This document shows positions 1-11,321 of a DNA stretch of 64,000 bases, one piece after another. This DNA is from Rhynchospora pubera (lineage: Eukaryota > Streptophyta > Magnoliopsida > Poales > Cyperaceae). The stretch spans positions 16,911,501-16,975,500 of the forward strand of contig CM051460.1 in assembly GCA_028095005.1 (NCBI GenBank). The letters run 5' to 3'. The translations under genes and the position numbers were made by a program. A model generated the notes under the pieces. It had not been told where the DNA came from. It saw nothing but the letters and a program-made list of their open reading frames with translations, and ran no database searches. Position 1 is the first letter of the stretch. The number at the start of each line of letters is the position of its first letter.

Positions 1-324
1 CTGTCCCCACTTGTAAGCATAGGTTAATTTTGGAAAGGCAACGAAACTCTGAATATTGTAAGGTTTGCAATGTAATTCTCATTTTTCAATCACAGCAAAA
101 CTCCAATTTCTGGTCCAGTAGATGTTTAACTTAATTCCATATGTTTTTGTCAGACTATTAGTTGAAATTGCTCTTGAAATGGCTGCTGTTCAGGGTACAA
201 AGCAATTTTGAGGGCTAGCTTTTTTTTTCTAGTTATCTGGGATACTTCACTTTTTAAAAATGTTTCCATTGCTATATTAACAATTGAACTTAACATATTA
301 AAAGAAAAATAAATAAAAGAAAAC

Positions 325-1891
325 CTTAGTAGTGAAGTTATTAAATATCAAATGCGGATAAGCCTCTGGCATTGTCCCCATCGCCTTCCTGTCCTTTATA
401 TCATGCCTTGTTACCTATAACAAACATAAGTTAGCAATCAATTTAATAAAACCAGAGTGCAACACTGTACCATAGTATAACAAAAAAAGCCAACTTACCA
501 CATTGAGTAAGCTAAAAAAAGCAGTAGGACCAAATGGCAAATGGGAAACTATCAAACCATCAGGCACACCACGATGCTCATGCACCAATATTACATCAGT
601 ATACTCATGGGCACGGCAGGATTCTATGATCTCTGAAAGCACCTACAAAGAAGAAAAAATTATCAATATATGATATACAATTGTAACAAAGAAATCACAC
701 TTCACACATATTGAAAATGAAAACAATTTCTTTGTATTAACAGGTGTCTTAGAGGCCAAAATCCACATATAATCATAAACACTTCTTATTTCATTTTTTT
801 TTTTTTGATAATCACACTTCACACATATTGAAAATGAAAACAATTTCTTTGTATTACCAGGTGTCTTAGAGGTCAAAACCCACATATAATCATAAACACT
901 TCTTATTTCATTATTTTTTTTTATAATCACACTTCTATTTCATAATGTAAAAGGATTAGTGCATGACTGTAACTAGGTCATTACTTAAATTTGATAGCTA
1001 TTGTCATACAAAAAACCACACAGCACAGACCCAACTGCACCACTACCACAAAAGAAGAAAAACCAAAGATGTACAGAACCCCATAAACAAAACAAAATCA
1101 ATTACAATGAAGAATCACAAACAGCAACAAAAAGCCATAAACCATGAGAGGAATAATCCATACCTGACCACCGCGATTCATCCTGATAGAGTTGGGGAAA
1201 ACAATTTTCAGCTCCTGATCACAAGAAAATAATCATATATGTATAAGCACACCAACTCACAAAACGAAGCAGAAATATATCTGAAGCAAGCAGTTTTACC
1301 TTAACAAACTGAGTCAAAGGTGCACTGGGGTTTCGAGATGTGGTCAACATTATCTTGGGGTCGCTCATGGTAGCATTTGCATACTCATCATCTATCAAAC
1401 TTCTCGGGACTTCTCTCACAGCAAAGATAGACAAATTAGTTAAAAATCATTTAGGACAAGAATCAAGCAAACCGTATAGAAAATACAATACTCTTATTAG
1501 CTACTTGCACCTCACATTATTTACATCCGGATAAACTTCCCGGTTGATAATAGACAACAAATAAACCACAATAACCCCGAATTTGAAACAAATTAAACCA
1601 ACCCAAATATAAACTAATGGTGGTACCAACAATCACATACAATGGGGCTAACAGTTATTTAATAGAAGTAATAAATTAAGTAGAGAGTGACCGACTAGCA
1701 GTTTGTTCATCTTCGAGGTCGATCTCGCGGCGGAGAGTAGACTCCTCGTTGCGAAGTTCGGTGGGGATTGGTTTGCCCTCCTCCAGAGCCTGCCTAATCT
1801 TGCGCTTTTTCTCGTAGTACTCTCTCTCCTTCCCCTCTAGACTCTTCCTGTAGAGGTACTCCCTCCTCATCCTCGTATTTCTTCTCAACAT
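325..1891 (-). CDS. IMP4: IMP4-like U3 snoRNP protein, 5' five exons (3' end outside window)
   Basis: IMP4 is a Brix-domain protein of the U3 snoRNP/small-subunit processome in the nucleolus, needed for early cleavages of pre-18S rRNA. Exons on the minus strand are 1696-1891, 1300-1412, 1164-1214, 499-642 and 325-414; all join in frame with GT-AG introns and give about 163 residues. The N-terminus MLRRNTRMRREYLYRKSLEG, the linker VPRSLIDDEYANA, the Brix start DPKIMLTTSRNPSAP and the core VHEHRGVPDGLIVSHLPFGP are close to plant and animal IMP4. The last exon seen ends at HLIFNNFTTK, so roughly 125 C-terminal residues lie past base 1. The junction between exons 1 and 2 (phase 1, giving a Lys codon) is the least certain. 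The start is the ATG at 1891, where the family normally begins. Confidence 0.93.
693..926. repeat. 117-bp tandem duplication in an IMP4 intron
   Basis: A unit starting AATCACACTTCACACATATT at 693 recurs at 810 with only a few substitutions and a different T-tract length. A third partial start (about 20 bp) appears near 922. It lies entirely in the intron between exons 3 and 4. It is probably a local slippage or unequal-exchange duplication with no coding meaning. Confidence 0.85.
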
Positions 1892-1914
1892 CTTTTTCTC
1901 TCTCGGTTAAGCTT

Positions 1915-2132
1915 AAACCCTAGCTGCGAGCGACTACTCTCTCTCGCTCTAAAACCCTAGACGGAGGCTGAAAAAGCTTCACAGTTGAATTGAAGATAGT
2001 TCGATTCGATAGAGCAGCTCGAGAGAATCGACGGTCCCGAGTATTCGTTCAGTTAATTGTACCTGTTTGAGTCCTTCTAAAATGGGCCGTCATCCAGCCC
2101 AATAAGAAAAGAATCTGAACCCAATAAGCCCA
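1915..2132 (-). promoter_or_regulatory. Telo-box and site II motifs upstream of IMP4
   Basis: Two AAACCCTAG telo-box motifs (1915-1923 and 1952-1960) and three site II motifs (TGGGCC at 2083-2088; TGGGCT on the minus strand at 2096-2101 and 2127-2132) lie within 250 bp upstream of the IMP4 start. Telo boxes plus site II elements are the known promoter signature of plant ribosome-biogenesis and ribosomal-protein genes, where TCP and related factors act. This fits the identity of the gene. Binding is inferred, not shown. Confidence 0.7.
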
Positions 2133-2181
2133 TTAAGAGTCGAGAGAATGATGTCTGGGAGATGCGCGTTTAGACCCTAAC

Positions 2182-2395
2182 ACCCTGATCGGAATGGACT
2201 ACAAATATAATTTGGTTTGATTTGATTGGATTGGAGTTGATTGGAGAGGAATTCCAATGAAAATTTGGTGATCGGCACATTACAAGAAGAATTGACGTCA
2301 ATTGAAGTTTGAAGATCAAAATCCATATAAATATACAAAGGAAATGATTTGAACTGTTGACATTTTACCGTTTTGTCCTTGCCCACGATTTGAGG
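2182..2395. mobile_element. Terminal fragment of a PIF/Harbinger-like element
   Basis: The stretch begins CCCTGATCGGAATG, as does the left end of the 1.2-kb element at 24161. It continues with related AT-rich sequence (GGTGATCGG, AAATGATTTGA, CATTTTACC) in the same order. No matching right end was found, so it looks like a truncated or solo end. Confidence 0.45.
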
Positions 2396-2417
2396 AAAGC
2401 TCAGATTTTAACTAATA

Positions 2418-2565
2418 GGTTCCGTTTGGATGGTGTACGAATAAGAGTAATAAGGAAAGAAGTATTAAGAAGTGTGTAACTTTGTGAAAATTTTGGATTG
2501 TTTATAATAAATTTGGAAGTAGGAAGAAGCTATTTTCTTATTCTTGCACCCATCCAAACGGAGCC
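2418..2565. mobile_element. MITE, GTTTGGAT family (148 bp)
   Basis: The inverted ends are CCGTTTGGATGG and CCATCCAAACGG, flanked by a 3-bp ATA duplication (2415-2417 and 2566-2568). The interior carries the family block GTGTGTAACTTTGTGAA next to GGATTGTTTATAATAAATTT. A 3-bp A/T-rich duplication and short ends fit PIF/Harbinger (Tourist-like) MITEs. Non-coding. Confidence 0.8.
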
Positions 2566-2920
2566 ATAAAGAATAGCTTGGTGACAATCTGAACAAAAAA
2601 AATGGGTGATCATTAGTTATGGTTGCTTGGCAGTTGGGATAGTATAACCTGTCCAAAGAAGGAAAGGGGCTTTTTGGGGTGCTCACTTATCGGCAATGAA
2701 CATGGGATTGCTTGCCAAATGGTTATGGAAATGGATCTCGGATGATAAATCGGTTCGAAACGATTCAATTCTGAACCTACGAAACAACTCTTCAGATCTA
2801 CGTCCGATTGTAAGCCCCTTGTTTCCGGCTTTTAAAATAATTCTGCCTCTCTTTTCGGTGGTGACAATGATTAAGCGGAGTTTCGACAATAGTGACAGTG
2901 TACAGTGATTTTTTCTCTTA

Positions 2921-3063
2921 GGGTGCGTTTGGATCGTTGGAAAAAAAAAAAAGGAAGAAAAAGAAAAAAAATTATAAACAATTCAAACTATTCACAAAAT
3001 TACACACTTCCCAATACTTCTTCTCACTTTTTCCCTTCTTCCCACACCTATCCAAACGCACCC
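2921..3063. mobile_element. MITE, GTTTGGAT family (143 bp)
   Basis: GGGTGCGTTTGGAT at the left and ATCCAAACGCACCC at the right are perfect inverted ends. They are flanked by TTA on both sides (2918-2920 and 3064-3066). The interior has ATAAACAATTCAAAC and CACAAAATTACACACTTCCC, the family block in the opposite orientation to the copy at 2418. Confidence 0.88.
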
Positions 3064-3066
3064 TTA

Positions 3067-3755
3067 AGCACTTGATGAGGAAATTACTTTTAGAGACTTC
3101 TCTGTCAGGTTACAACACGGTGAGCTACTCTTTCTCTCGGTGCTTACTTCCTCTCTCTTTCTCTCATGCAACAGCTTCGTTCGCTTATTACAAACTGGCA
3201 TAAAGTCAGTTGGTACCCAAGTCAGCATTCATTATTGATCGGACATACGAGATCAAAGCAGTCCACTGGACTGCAGTCCAGAGGATTTCGTTCGCTCTGC
3301 CCTGCCCGACTTTCCTCTCAAAAAATAAAATAAAAAACGTACAAACGAGTAAACTTTGGATTCCGGCCGGAAACATAGGTTCGTCTCAGGTCCTCAGATC
3401 TGGAAGAAAGAATTTCACCAAATTGCTTCGGGAGATTTAGGAGTATGTACGCATGAAACTTTGAGCTGTTTATTTTTTCTCTAGTTTTTGTTTTGCTAGG
3501 GTATGTACGCATGCTTTCAAGATTACAACTTATTCATTTAATTGGTGTCTTCATAAGATTTGTCGTATCTTACTTTTTTATGTATTTTATTTTCAATCTC
3601 GCATATGTTTTCTGTTACCATGGACGAAATGCCTATGTTATGCTTAAAATACTCTCTGATGGAAAAATACATTAAGGTGCTTCTGTTATGTCGAGAATCC
3701 ATTTTAGTTTTAAAAACAAGGGGAAAGTTAAAGGTTGTGATTACAAAGCACAATA
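3067..3755. other. Gene-free stretch with one perfect palindrome
   Basis: I see no supportable gene here. The segment 3270-3290 holds the palindrome CTGGACTGCAGTCCAG. A higher-GC patch at 3350-3440 resembles a 5' leader but has no family match or downstream exons. Confidence 0.4.
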
Positions 3756-4175
3756 AAATTGAACAAACTTTTCAAAGAATTTTCAAATACCATAATCAAT
3801 TAGGAATTTGAGGCATAAAGTTATTTCCTCCAACTAAATAAACACAATTCTCCCTTTTTAGATTTTTGTTATTTGAATAAATACAAGTGTTGGAATTAAA
3901 GGAAATTGTAGGGTTTTGCACAAAATGACAATGTTTCTCTTTCTCTGCAATCACTGATCAGATTTAAATTGAACAAACTTTTCAAAGAATTTTCAAATAC
4001 CATAATCAATTAGGAATTTGAGGCATAAAGTTATTTCCTCCAACTAAATAAACACAATTCTCCCTTTTTAGATTTTTGTTATTTGAATAAATACAAGTGT
4101 TGGAATTAAAGGAAATTGTAGGGTTTTGCGCAAAATGACAATGTTTCTCTTTCTCTGCAATCACTGATCAGATTT
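3756..4175. repeat. 210-bp near-perfect tandem duplication
   Basis: The unit beginning AAATTGAACAAACTTTTCAA at 3756 repeats immediately at 3966. By eye the copies differ at one base (GCACAAAATG versus GCGCAAAATG). No inverted ends or target duplication are seen, and the unit has no coding content that I recognise. The near-identity points to a recent duplication. Confidence 0.9.
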
Positions 4176-5506
4176 AAATTGAAGTTCTATAAGTGAATTA
4201 TCATATTGCATTTAGTAAGATATTGTAGAAATTTAAGGATTGGATTGCAGAAGTTACAATCAAGCTTTGTCAGGGATGTGAAGACTGCAGCATTTGAGAT
4301 ATCCATAAGATGACAGGACACTCATTTTAACTTGATGAATATGCTTAATCCTATAAATGAATGTCATTAGTGCAAGCTGGTTATGTACATGGAGTGCTCA
4401 CTAAAATTTGAGTCAAATATTCCCTTTCTGTCAAATATTACTCGCACCCAAAATGAAGTAATTGATTGAATAATAAGAACAACCATATATGATGGTACTA
4501 AGGTAGCATGGAACAGCTCATGCCTTCTTCTTAACGTGTACCATACGTGATGGTACTAAAGATGAAAATTCCTTAGTACATAATGTGCATGAAAATTCCA
4601 TTTTTACCAAATCTTCATTTACTGGTTTCAACATCCTTCCTCAATTCTCATTGTATCAAACCCATAGACATGCTCTCTCTATTGCTCCAATGCTAAAGGT
4701 TCCCACTCTAGTACAATCCCATCCTCCAAAAACCTACAAGTACCATTCTCCAGACATGACCGTACCAGGTAGCGGTACCCCCACCAAACCAAGCAGACAT
4801 GCCTCAAACTAACCTCATAATCAAGCTCTCCTCTATCCTACGGTGCCAACGAGCCTAATCTTGTGGTTTCCGGTGGTCAGCCATGGCCGGAGGTGCTTAA
4901 CAGGTCCATACCGGAAAACACAGCTTTGCTAAGATTAAAAAAAAAAAAAAAGCCGTCTGAAATCGGGCAGAGGGAGAAGCGGGCAGGGCTGTTATTAATT
5001 TTTTTCACGCTAACGAAAATCCCACCCTTCTTTTTAATCCAATGAAGATTATTGATCCACTGCAGAAGGCAGCGATTTAGCGATTTTATGCTCTGCAGAG
5101 GATATGATTCGGAAAGTGGCCATTACTTCAGTTTGTAAAGGTGGGCTGAGAATTACTTTTAGGGTTGTATGCCTGAAGAAATGCTCTTCTGTTCTCTCAT
5201 CCTATGTTGGCTGGGCATAGCTTCTACCTTCTCATTATGGAAACGGATAATTTACTAAATATACAATAAAGTAGTACCAAGTAATTACGTACTAAGGAAA
5301 AAAAAAATGGCAACAATAATCATTTCCACAAATCTTAAAAAGAAAATGATTTCCAGACATATTTAAATGTTACCATAAGCAAGCCTACGTACTTAACTCA
5401 AAACGGTAAAACTTAAGCCTAATTTCAAAATATAAACCGTTAGGTAGTAAAATAACTGATAGAAGATATCTTTTGGAGATTACTTAAATTGGATATCCTT
5501 TAAGAA
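4176..5506. other. Gene-free stretch downstream of the MATH-BTB gene
   Basis: No gene, transposon end or RNA gene can be supported. A slightly GC-richer patch (4690-4910) has a short open frame with no recognisable domain. The sequence next to the MATH-BTB stop is AT-rich and is probably its 3' untranslated region. Confidence 0.35.
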
Positions 5507-6686
5507 TTAAGATTGAAGGATACCCTTCAATAGCTGGTGAACTCCGTCACTGGATGCCGCAACTTCTAGAAACTCAGGAGAGGCCAAGAACCTTAGGCAT
5601 TCTGCTTTAAGTTGATTGCAATTATGTTTTTCTGCCAAAATTAATGTACTCACCACCATGCTCACATCCAGATTCTTACATAAAAAATCTTCACACATCA
5701 ACTTCAACCTCTCCAAATCATACCTACATCAGAGATTAGTTTTAAATATCAAAACAATACACAACCTAAAAAACTTCAAAAAGTGACCAAAAAAAAAAGT
5801 GAAATTATAAAAGAAAAGTTGTATGCATATAGTTTTTTCTTTTGTTTTTTGGAATATGGTCGGTACATATTTACCTATCTGCAGCGACGAGCAAATGCTG
5901 AGCCATCAACCTCAAATCTTGCTCTTCACCGTTATTATCATCACTTTTTCCCTCAAGATCGGGAAGTGAATCAGAATAAATGAAGAAGAGCATGGACTTG
6001 AAAACTGGAGGTTCAATATCATCAACTGTTATGGTGTCTGCCCACTTCTCCCTCATGCAACCAAAAAGCTCAGCGTTAAAGACAGCTGATTGGGCCGCAA
6101 GCATAAATCGATGAGCCTTAAACCTCTCACCCTTCACTACAAATGTGACATCTGCCCCAGCTTCGCTCTCTAGTAGGCGTACTAGACGTTCGTTCAAGTT
6201 TGAAGGTGGAATGGGAACTCCTTGAGTAGTTCTTTGGACAAGAGTTCTTTTCAGTACGGTAATTGTACACTTGATTGTGAAGGCATCATTCTTTAGACAT
6301 TCTGATGCCTCCAATTTACTTCTTTCTACAAATTTATGCCAACCCCAAAATCTGTTGGTATTGTTGAAAGTTTGTACATTTGATGCAGCACTTATATCAG
6401 AGTGTACACCATTCTGTTGAACTATAGTGCATGTAAATTTTGCCCTCACATCAATAGCAACGCTATCAAGCTTAAGATAAAGGGACATAAAATCTTTAGC
6501 CTCGGTGGTTTCTCCATCGGGATAGAATTTAATTAGCCAACTATAACCGCCAATTGTGAAAACATCAGAGGAAATGAATTGTCCAATGCCAATCCCTTTT
6601 GTGAGGGAATATCCAAAGACCTTAAACAGGTGAGATCCTGTTTCGGCCTCGGCTCGAATTGCGGAGGTTGTCATTGAAGAACCCAT
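5507..6686 (-). CDS. MATH-BTB (BPM-type) protein, two exons
   Basis: BPM proteins bind substrates through MATH and CUL3 through BTB, acting as CUL3 E3 ligase adaptors. Exons are 5875-6686 and 5507-5723 (GT-AG, phase 2), giving 341 residues. The MATH domain spans about residues 17-150 (HLFKVFGYSLTKGIGIGQFI, the GGYSWLIKFYPDG strand, FWGWHKFVERSKLE). The BTB domain spans about 170-290 (GADVTFVVKGERFKAHRFML, FSAMLF-like core, then YDLERLKLMCEDFL). A BACK-like C-terminus follows, with AEKHNCNQLKAECLRFLASP. It ends GILQS, shorter than the roughly 400 residues of Arabidopsis BPMs but similar to the short, lineage-expanded MATH-BTB proteins. Substrates cannot be predicted. Confidence 0.93.
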
Positions 6687-6768
6687 ATGGAATATCTTGC
6701 ACTGAAGGTGTGTGCGACTGTGCGTGAAATAGAATCTTTTCTCGTGATAGAAGAGGCTCTCAGGATAC

Positions 6769-6780
6769 CTATATATATAG
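6769..6780 (-). promoter_or_regulatory. TATA box of the MATH-BTB gene
   Basis: On the minus strand CTATATATATAGG lies about 85 bp upstream of the ATG at 6686, a usual distance for a core promoter with a short leader. Confidence 0.55.
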
Positions 6781-7351
6781 TAATTGAGGGGGAGTTTTTA
6801 TTGTTAAATACCAATTGACTTATTGCATAATTCAGGGAAGTTTAATTAGTATCACCTGATATTTAAATAGTGATAGCACAACAAGCGAAATGATCTATAT
6901 TAATTTATGTTACATGGCAAATTACATAATGTGAAACATATGTCTGATAGTATCCTTTATAATCGCTGCCTTCTACCCTAATTTCCTCTAAAGAAAAGGG
7001 CTCTAAAATTCAAATAAAAAGCGAGTCTGAAGGGGAAAGTGAGAACACATTATAAATATTGAAAAATTAGCAATTGATGTTACATAGTCGAAAGCTTCAA
7101 CATAAGAAAAAAGAGGAAAGAGGCTGATTTACTCGCCTGGCTAGGTTTCCGAAAGTGTTTCCGCGTCTGACAGGGGCCGCTAGGTTTACACCACTGGCTA
7201 GGTTTTAAGCATCTGAGCAAAAGAGATATTACATGCCTGATCCGATGAATAAGGAGGGGAGCAATCGCTGGAGTCAAGTCAAGTCAGGGAGGGGAGGCGG
7301 TGAAGGTTATCTTTTGGGAAAAGAGAAAGAGAAAGGGGTTTGATGGGGGGG
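6781..7351. other. Gene-free upstream region of the MATH-BTB gene
   Basis: Nothing supportable beyond AT-rich promoter-proximal sequence. A GC-richer patch at 7110-7270 holds a 65-codon minus-strand frame with no recognisable domain. Confidence 0.35.
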
Positions 7352-7360
7352 ATTATTGGA

Positions 7361-9160
7361 GGAAAATTTTTATCAATGATAAAAATATCCCTAACAATTT
7401 TAAAAAAGACAAAGTAGTCTCTGAAATTTTAAAAAGAGCACAGTTATAGCGGTAATAGAATTGCCATAATAACTCAGCCCTATACCGGCAATAGCAATAC
7501 CACTATAGGGCCTATAGCGGCATTGCTATTACCGCTATAGGCTTTTTTTTCTTTTTGGACTGACACCATGTGTGACTTTTTTTCCTCCTTTTTCGGGCTG
7601 ACAGAATTTTGTTTTTTTTGCACAGAGTTTTGTTTTTTTTTCTGCATCCCCTCTTCGTCCATTTTCCCTTTACCCTTTTCCCGAAGCAGACAATGTTATT
7701 ATGTTTCATTGAAGAAAGCGTTTAGATAATTTTGTTGGATATAAAAGTTTAACAACTTGTTAGTTTATCAATTTATTTAAATAACTAAGAACGACGTTCA
7801 TCCGTTGCGATCACAAATATAAAGTATTTTGTTGGTTCAATTGACAATAAAAATTATATCAAATGCACAAATGAATAACAAGATAAAAAAATTAAGCGTC
7901 AAACCTATTTTAAGATAAATTCATCTCACATTAATCATTTATTAAAATAAGATTTGAGCTTATCTTAATTTTCTTTTTAAGAACAATCAAATCACCAAAA
8001 AAAAGTTCAAGTGTGCCAACGTTAATTATATATAATTTATAAAAATATTTGAAATGTAATAAAAAGTTATGATATCCTATATGTGTGTAATGTAGTGATT
8101 TGATTTTCAGTTGTCCATAACTAGTAATTACTAAACTTTCATGAATCACTGACGATAAGTATATTGCATAAATTTTATTGATAGACAATCTACATATCTA
8201 ACAATATATTTTATTTTTTTAAAAAATAACGTCATAGAAATTTGTTTTTAAGTCTTTTTTCTGTCAAGTGTTGTTCACCTTTTTTTTTTATTCTCAATGC
8301 CAAATCGAAGGCACTTTTACATGTATAATCATTATAACTATACTTTAAATAGATACAACAAATATTTATACTTTTTTTAGCTCTTATCACAAAGTTTTAG
8401 TTAATGTACTTGCCAATCTTGCCAGGAGTTGAAAAAAAAAAATGCATACTATGCGACCTCAGAAAAACAACTCAATATTGTTTATCACGGAAGTACAATT
8501 TGACCTCTATGTGCATACTATGCGACCTCTGTGTGCTCGTAACAACTTCCAAATCCCCCAATAAAACACAACCACACACAATTCTCACAGAGAACTCTCG
8601 ACATGAAGCCACGTCAGCAAAAATACGCGACTTCTCTACTCCGTAACTTCCGTCGTAAATTTTTCCTACTCCCTTTAGACTTTCGAAACATCTCCCAATA
8701 AAGTATCTCTTTGTTTATCACGGAAAATTCCAAAACAAACATTACACCTTTTCTCTTTCCGCGCAAAAACAGAAGTCACACAGGCTGTTTGGATTGGGGA
8801 AGGATTTTGGGGAATTTCATCTTCCTACCATAAATTTATTATAAACAATCCAAACTCTTCACAAACTTACACACTTCCCAATAAATATATTCCTAAGAAT
8901 TGCAACTTCCCCAAATTCCTCAAATTCCTAAGCGATCCAAACGGCCCCACAGGGTGTCAGTCCGAAAAGAAAAAAAGGCCTATAGCGGTAATAGCAATGC
9001 CGCAATAGTCCCCTATAGCGGTAATGCTATTACCGCTATAGGGCTGAGTTATTACGGCAATTCTATTACCGCTATAGTTGTGCTTTTTTTAAAATTTCAG
9101 AGGCTGCTTTGTCTTTTTTAAAATTGTCAGAGGCATTTTTGTCATTGATAAAAATTTTCC
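7361..9160. mobile_element. Non-autonomous Mutator-like element, 1800 bp, with 9-bp target duplication
   Basis: Long inverted terminal repeats of about 205 bp (7361-7567 and 8951-9160) begin GGAAAATTTTTATCAATGA. They include the repeated block TATAGCGGTAATAG and its complement. Perfect 9-bp duplications ATTATTGGA flank the element (7352-7360 and 9161-9169). Long repeats with 9-bp duplications are the diagnostic MULE structure. The interior has no MURA-like transposase and no recognisable captured gene; it is AT-rich with short frames only. The right end is interrupted by a nested MITE. Confidence 0.93.
8783..8948. mobile_element. MITE, GTTTGGAT family, nested in the MULE right terminal repeat (166 bp)
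   Basis: Ends are GGCTGTTTGGAT and ATCCAAACGGCCCC, flanked by ACA (8780-8782 and 8949-8951). The interior has TTATAAACAATCCAAACTC and CACAAACTTACACACTTCCC. If the insert and one ACA are ignored, the flank matches the inner part of the left MULE repeat (GACTGACACC-TGTGTGACTT), so the MITE jumped into an already present MULE. Confidence 0.88.
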
Positions 9161-9281
9161 ATTATTGGACCCACCCCAATTTGCAAAACACATCATTTTT
9201 AAAATGAAAAGATCATCATATTTTTTTTAATAAATCATATTTTTATAAAAAAAATAGTTTTGTGTCATTCTAACCTTTGCT

Positions 9282-9815
9282 TAGTGTTTTTCAAAATGAC
9301 ACAATACGAATGTGTTAGTACGACACAAGCGTATTGACACGACACGTTTATAAAATTAGCACGACACATGCGACGAGCGTGTCATGTTAGAGATTTTCAG
9401 ACTTTGACTCAACTTAATACGACATGAGTTGAAACGTGACACGAGTTGACGGATAAAAATTATTATTATTTAGAATTTATTAAATTATATTGAGCTTATA
9501 TTTTAAATTTGATAATTTTATTTATTCATAATCTTTTTATTCAATCATTAATTTTTATTTTAATATATGAAACTTCAATAATTTATTAGATTTTTATATT
9601 TTTAAAAGTTTTTAATGAATTTTTATTGAATAAATAATATGGCTCGACTCATTTAACATGTTGACACGACACGTCACGTCATGTTAGACTTGTCGTGTTA
9701 ACCAATTTCTTCATCTAACACGACACGTTGAAAATATTAACTAATGTCGACACGACATAATACGTGCTCTAACACGCGCATGTTTGATACGACACAACAC
9801 GTTGGCAATACCCTA
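9282..9815. mobile_element. hAT-like MITE rich in CGACACG motifs (534 bp)
   Basis: The element starts TAGTGTTTTTCAAAA and ends TTGGCAATACCCTA. Flanking 8-mers CCTTTGCT (9274-9281) and ACTTTGCT (9816-9823) agree at 7 of 8 bases, as expected for an old hAT target duplication. The two halves carry many copies of GACACGACACG in opposite orientations around an AT-rich core. No transposase. Confidence 0.7.
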
Positions 9816-10303
9816 ACTTTGCTTCATTCAGGATTTTATTAGAAGGTTGTGGAATGAAATGGGAGGTAATGAAATGAAAGTTAAATGAATCGTAGAAAAT
9901 ATATGAAGGTTAAAAAATTAATCACCTCCATTGTAATATATAAAATGACTGCATTATCCATTTTCAAAATGTTTCAAAAGTGATTTAACACCTATATTCA
10001 CGAGAAATTTCATGGATCATACTGGAATAAAAAGAATTTCTCCATTTCTATTATTTACACTCCAAAATGTGACGATTTCCTCGTCAGAGGATAACCATTC
10101 TCGTAAAATTCTCAGACAAATGTGTGTATATATGGAAAATTCTACAATTTCTGAATTGAATTTTGATGGCAACTGATTGAATTTTGATGGCAACTGATAA
10201 TTCTAATCCTAGCTCTTTAGGTATTTCAACGAGAAAAATAAAAAGAAGAAAATAAAAAATATGTATTTTATTGATTCTTGAGTATTTGAATACAAATTTT
10301 TTA

Positions 10304-10471
10304 GGGGCTGTTTGGATTCTCTAAGGAATTTGAAAAATTTCATCTTACTACCATTAATTTATTATAAACAATCCAAATTCTTCACAAAATTACACACTTC
10401 TCTATAAATTTATTTCTATGAATTACAACTTTCCCAAATTCTCCAAATTCCTAAGCGATCCAAATGATCTC
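10304..10471. mobile_element. MITE, GTTTGGAT family (168 bp)
   Basis: GGGGCTGTTTGGAT opens it and ATCCAAATGATCTC closes it, with TTA on both sides (10301-10303 and 10472-10474). The interior has ATTATAAACAATCCAAATTC and CACAAAATTACACACTTC. Confidence 0.85.
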
Positions 10472-10733
10472 TTAGAGAGTAATAGATGCACAAAATCTAA
10501 CCCCCTCTCTCATGGTAGGGGTGTCTATTTATAGTAAATATATCTGAGAGAATTAGGATCTGATGTGGCCATAAAGCTAGTGGCGTTCGGTGAGGCTTCA
10601 TGGTAGTTCACCCTTCTTCTATATACCTTGCCCCCTTGGGAGGGACTGGACGAAGTCGGGCGAAGTTCTGAAGGATCAGGGGGCCCTCTTCTAAGCGGGG
10701 TCCACCCTCTTTTTCTTGCAAGAGAGGTCCTTT

Positions 10734-11313
10734 TAGGGATGTACAACGGACGGGTCGATGATATTTTAATAAAATTTGAACCCAATCCGACAATATAGGG
10801 TTAGAAAATAAATTTAGTTAACCCCATCTGTAACCCAACCCAACCCGTCAATTTTTTTATGTACGGATTTTTACGAGTTAAGCGGGTTAAACAGGTTTAG
10901 TGAATTAAAATTTTGATCAAATAAAAATACATATAAAAATCATTTTGTGGCTATTACAATTTAGTTTGAGGCAAATTAGAGACGCATTTGAATCATTTTT
11001 CAACTTTCGAGTCATTGTGAGAGGAATTGAGGAAGTGCATGCCTATAGAGGAGATCGAAACTTCATGAAATAAGAGATATTTGAGTGAGGACATGAGAAA
11101 AAGTGAGACAAAGATGAATAAATAATGATAAACGGGTGGTTCAACTATACCCGGGTTTACTAGTACAAAACCCGTAACCCAGTCCGAAGTAACGGGTTTG
11201 TCAAAATTAAAACCCGTACCCAATCTAACATTATGTTAACCCGGTAAAAAAACGGTTCGAGTCGGGTGAGTTGAACGAATTGAACAGATTCATAGTTTTT
11301 TTGTACACCCCTA
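10734..11313. mobile_element. hAT-like element with foldback interior (580 bp)
   Basis: Inverted ends TAGGGATGTACAA and TTGTACACCCCTA are typical of plant hAT MITEs. The flanking 8-mers GGTCCTTT (10726-10733) and GATCCTCT (11314-11321) agree at 6 of 8 positions. Subterminal CCCAACCCGT and ACGGGTT repeats occur in both arms. No transposase. Confidence 0.65.
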
Positions 11314-11321
11314 GATCCTCT

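Noticed and set aside
7361..9160. MULE as an autonomous element
   Set aside because: There is no open frame long enough for a MURA-type transposase and no zinc-knuckle or DDE motif.
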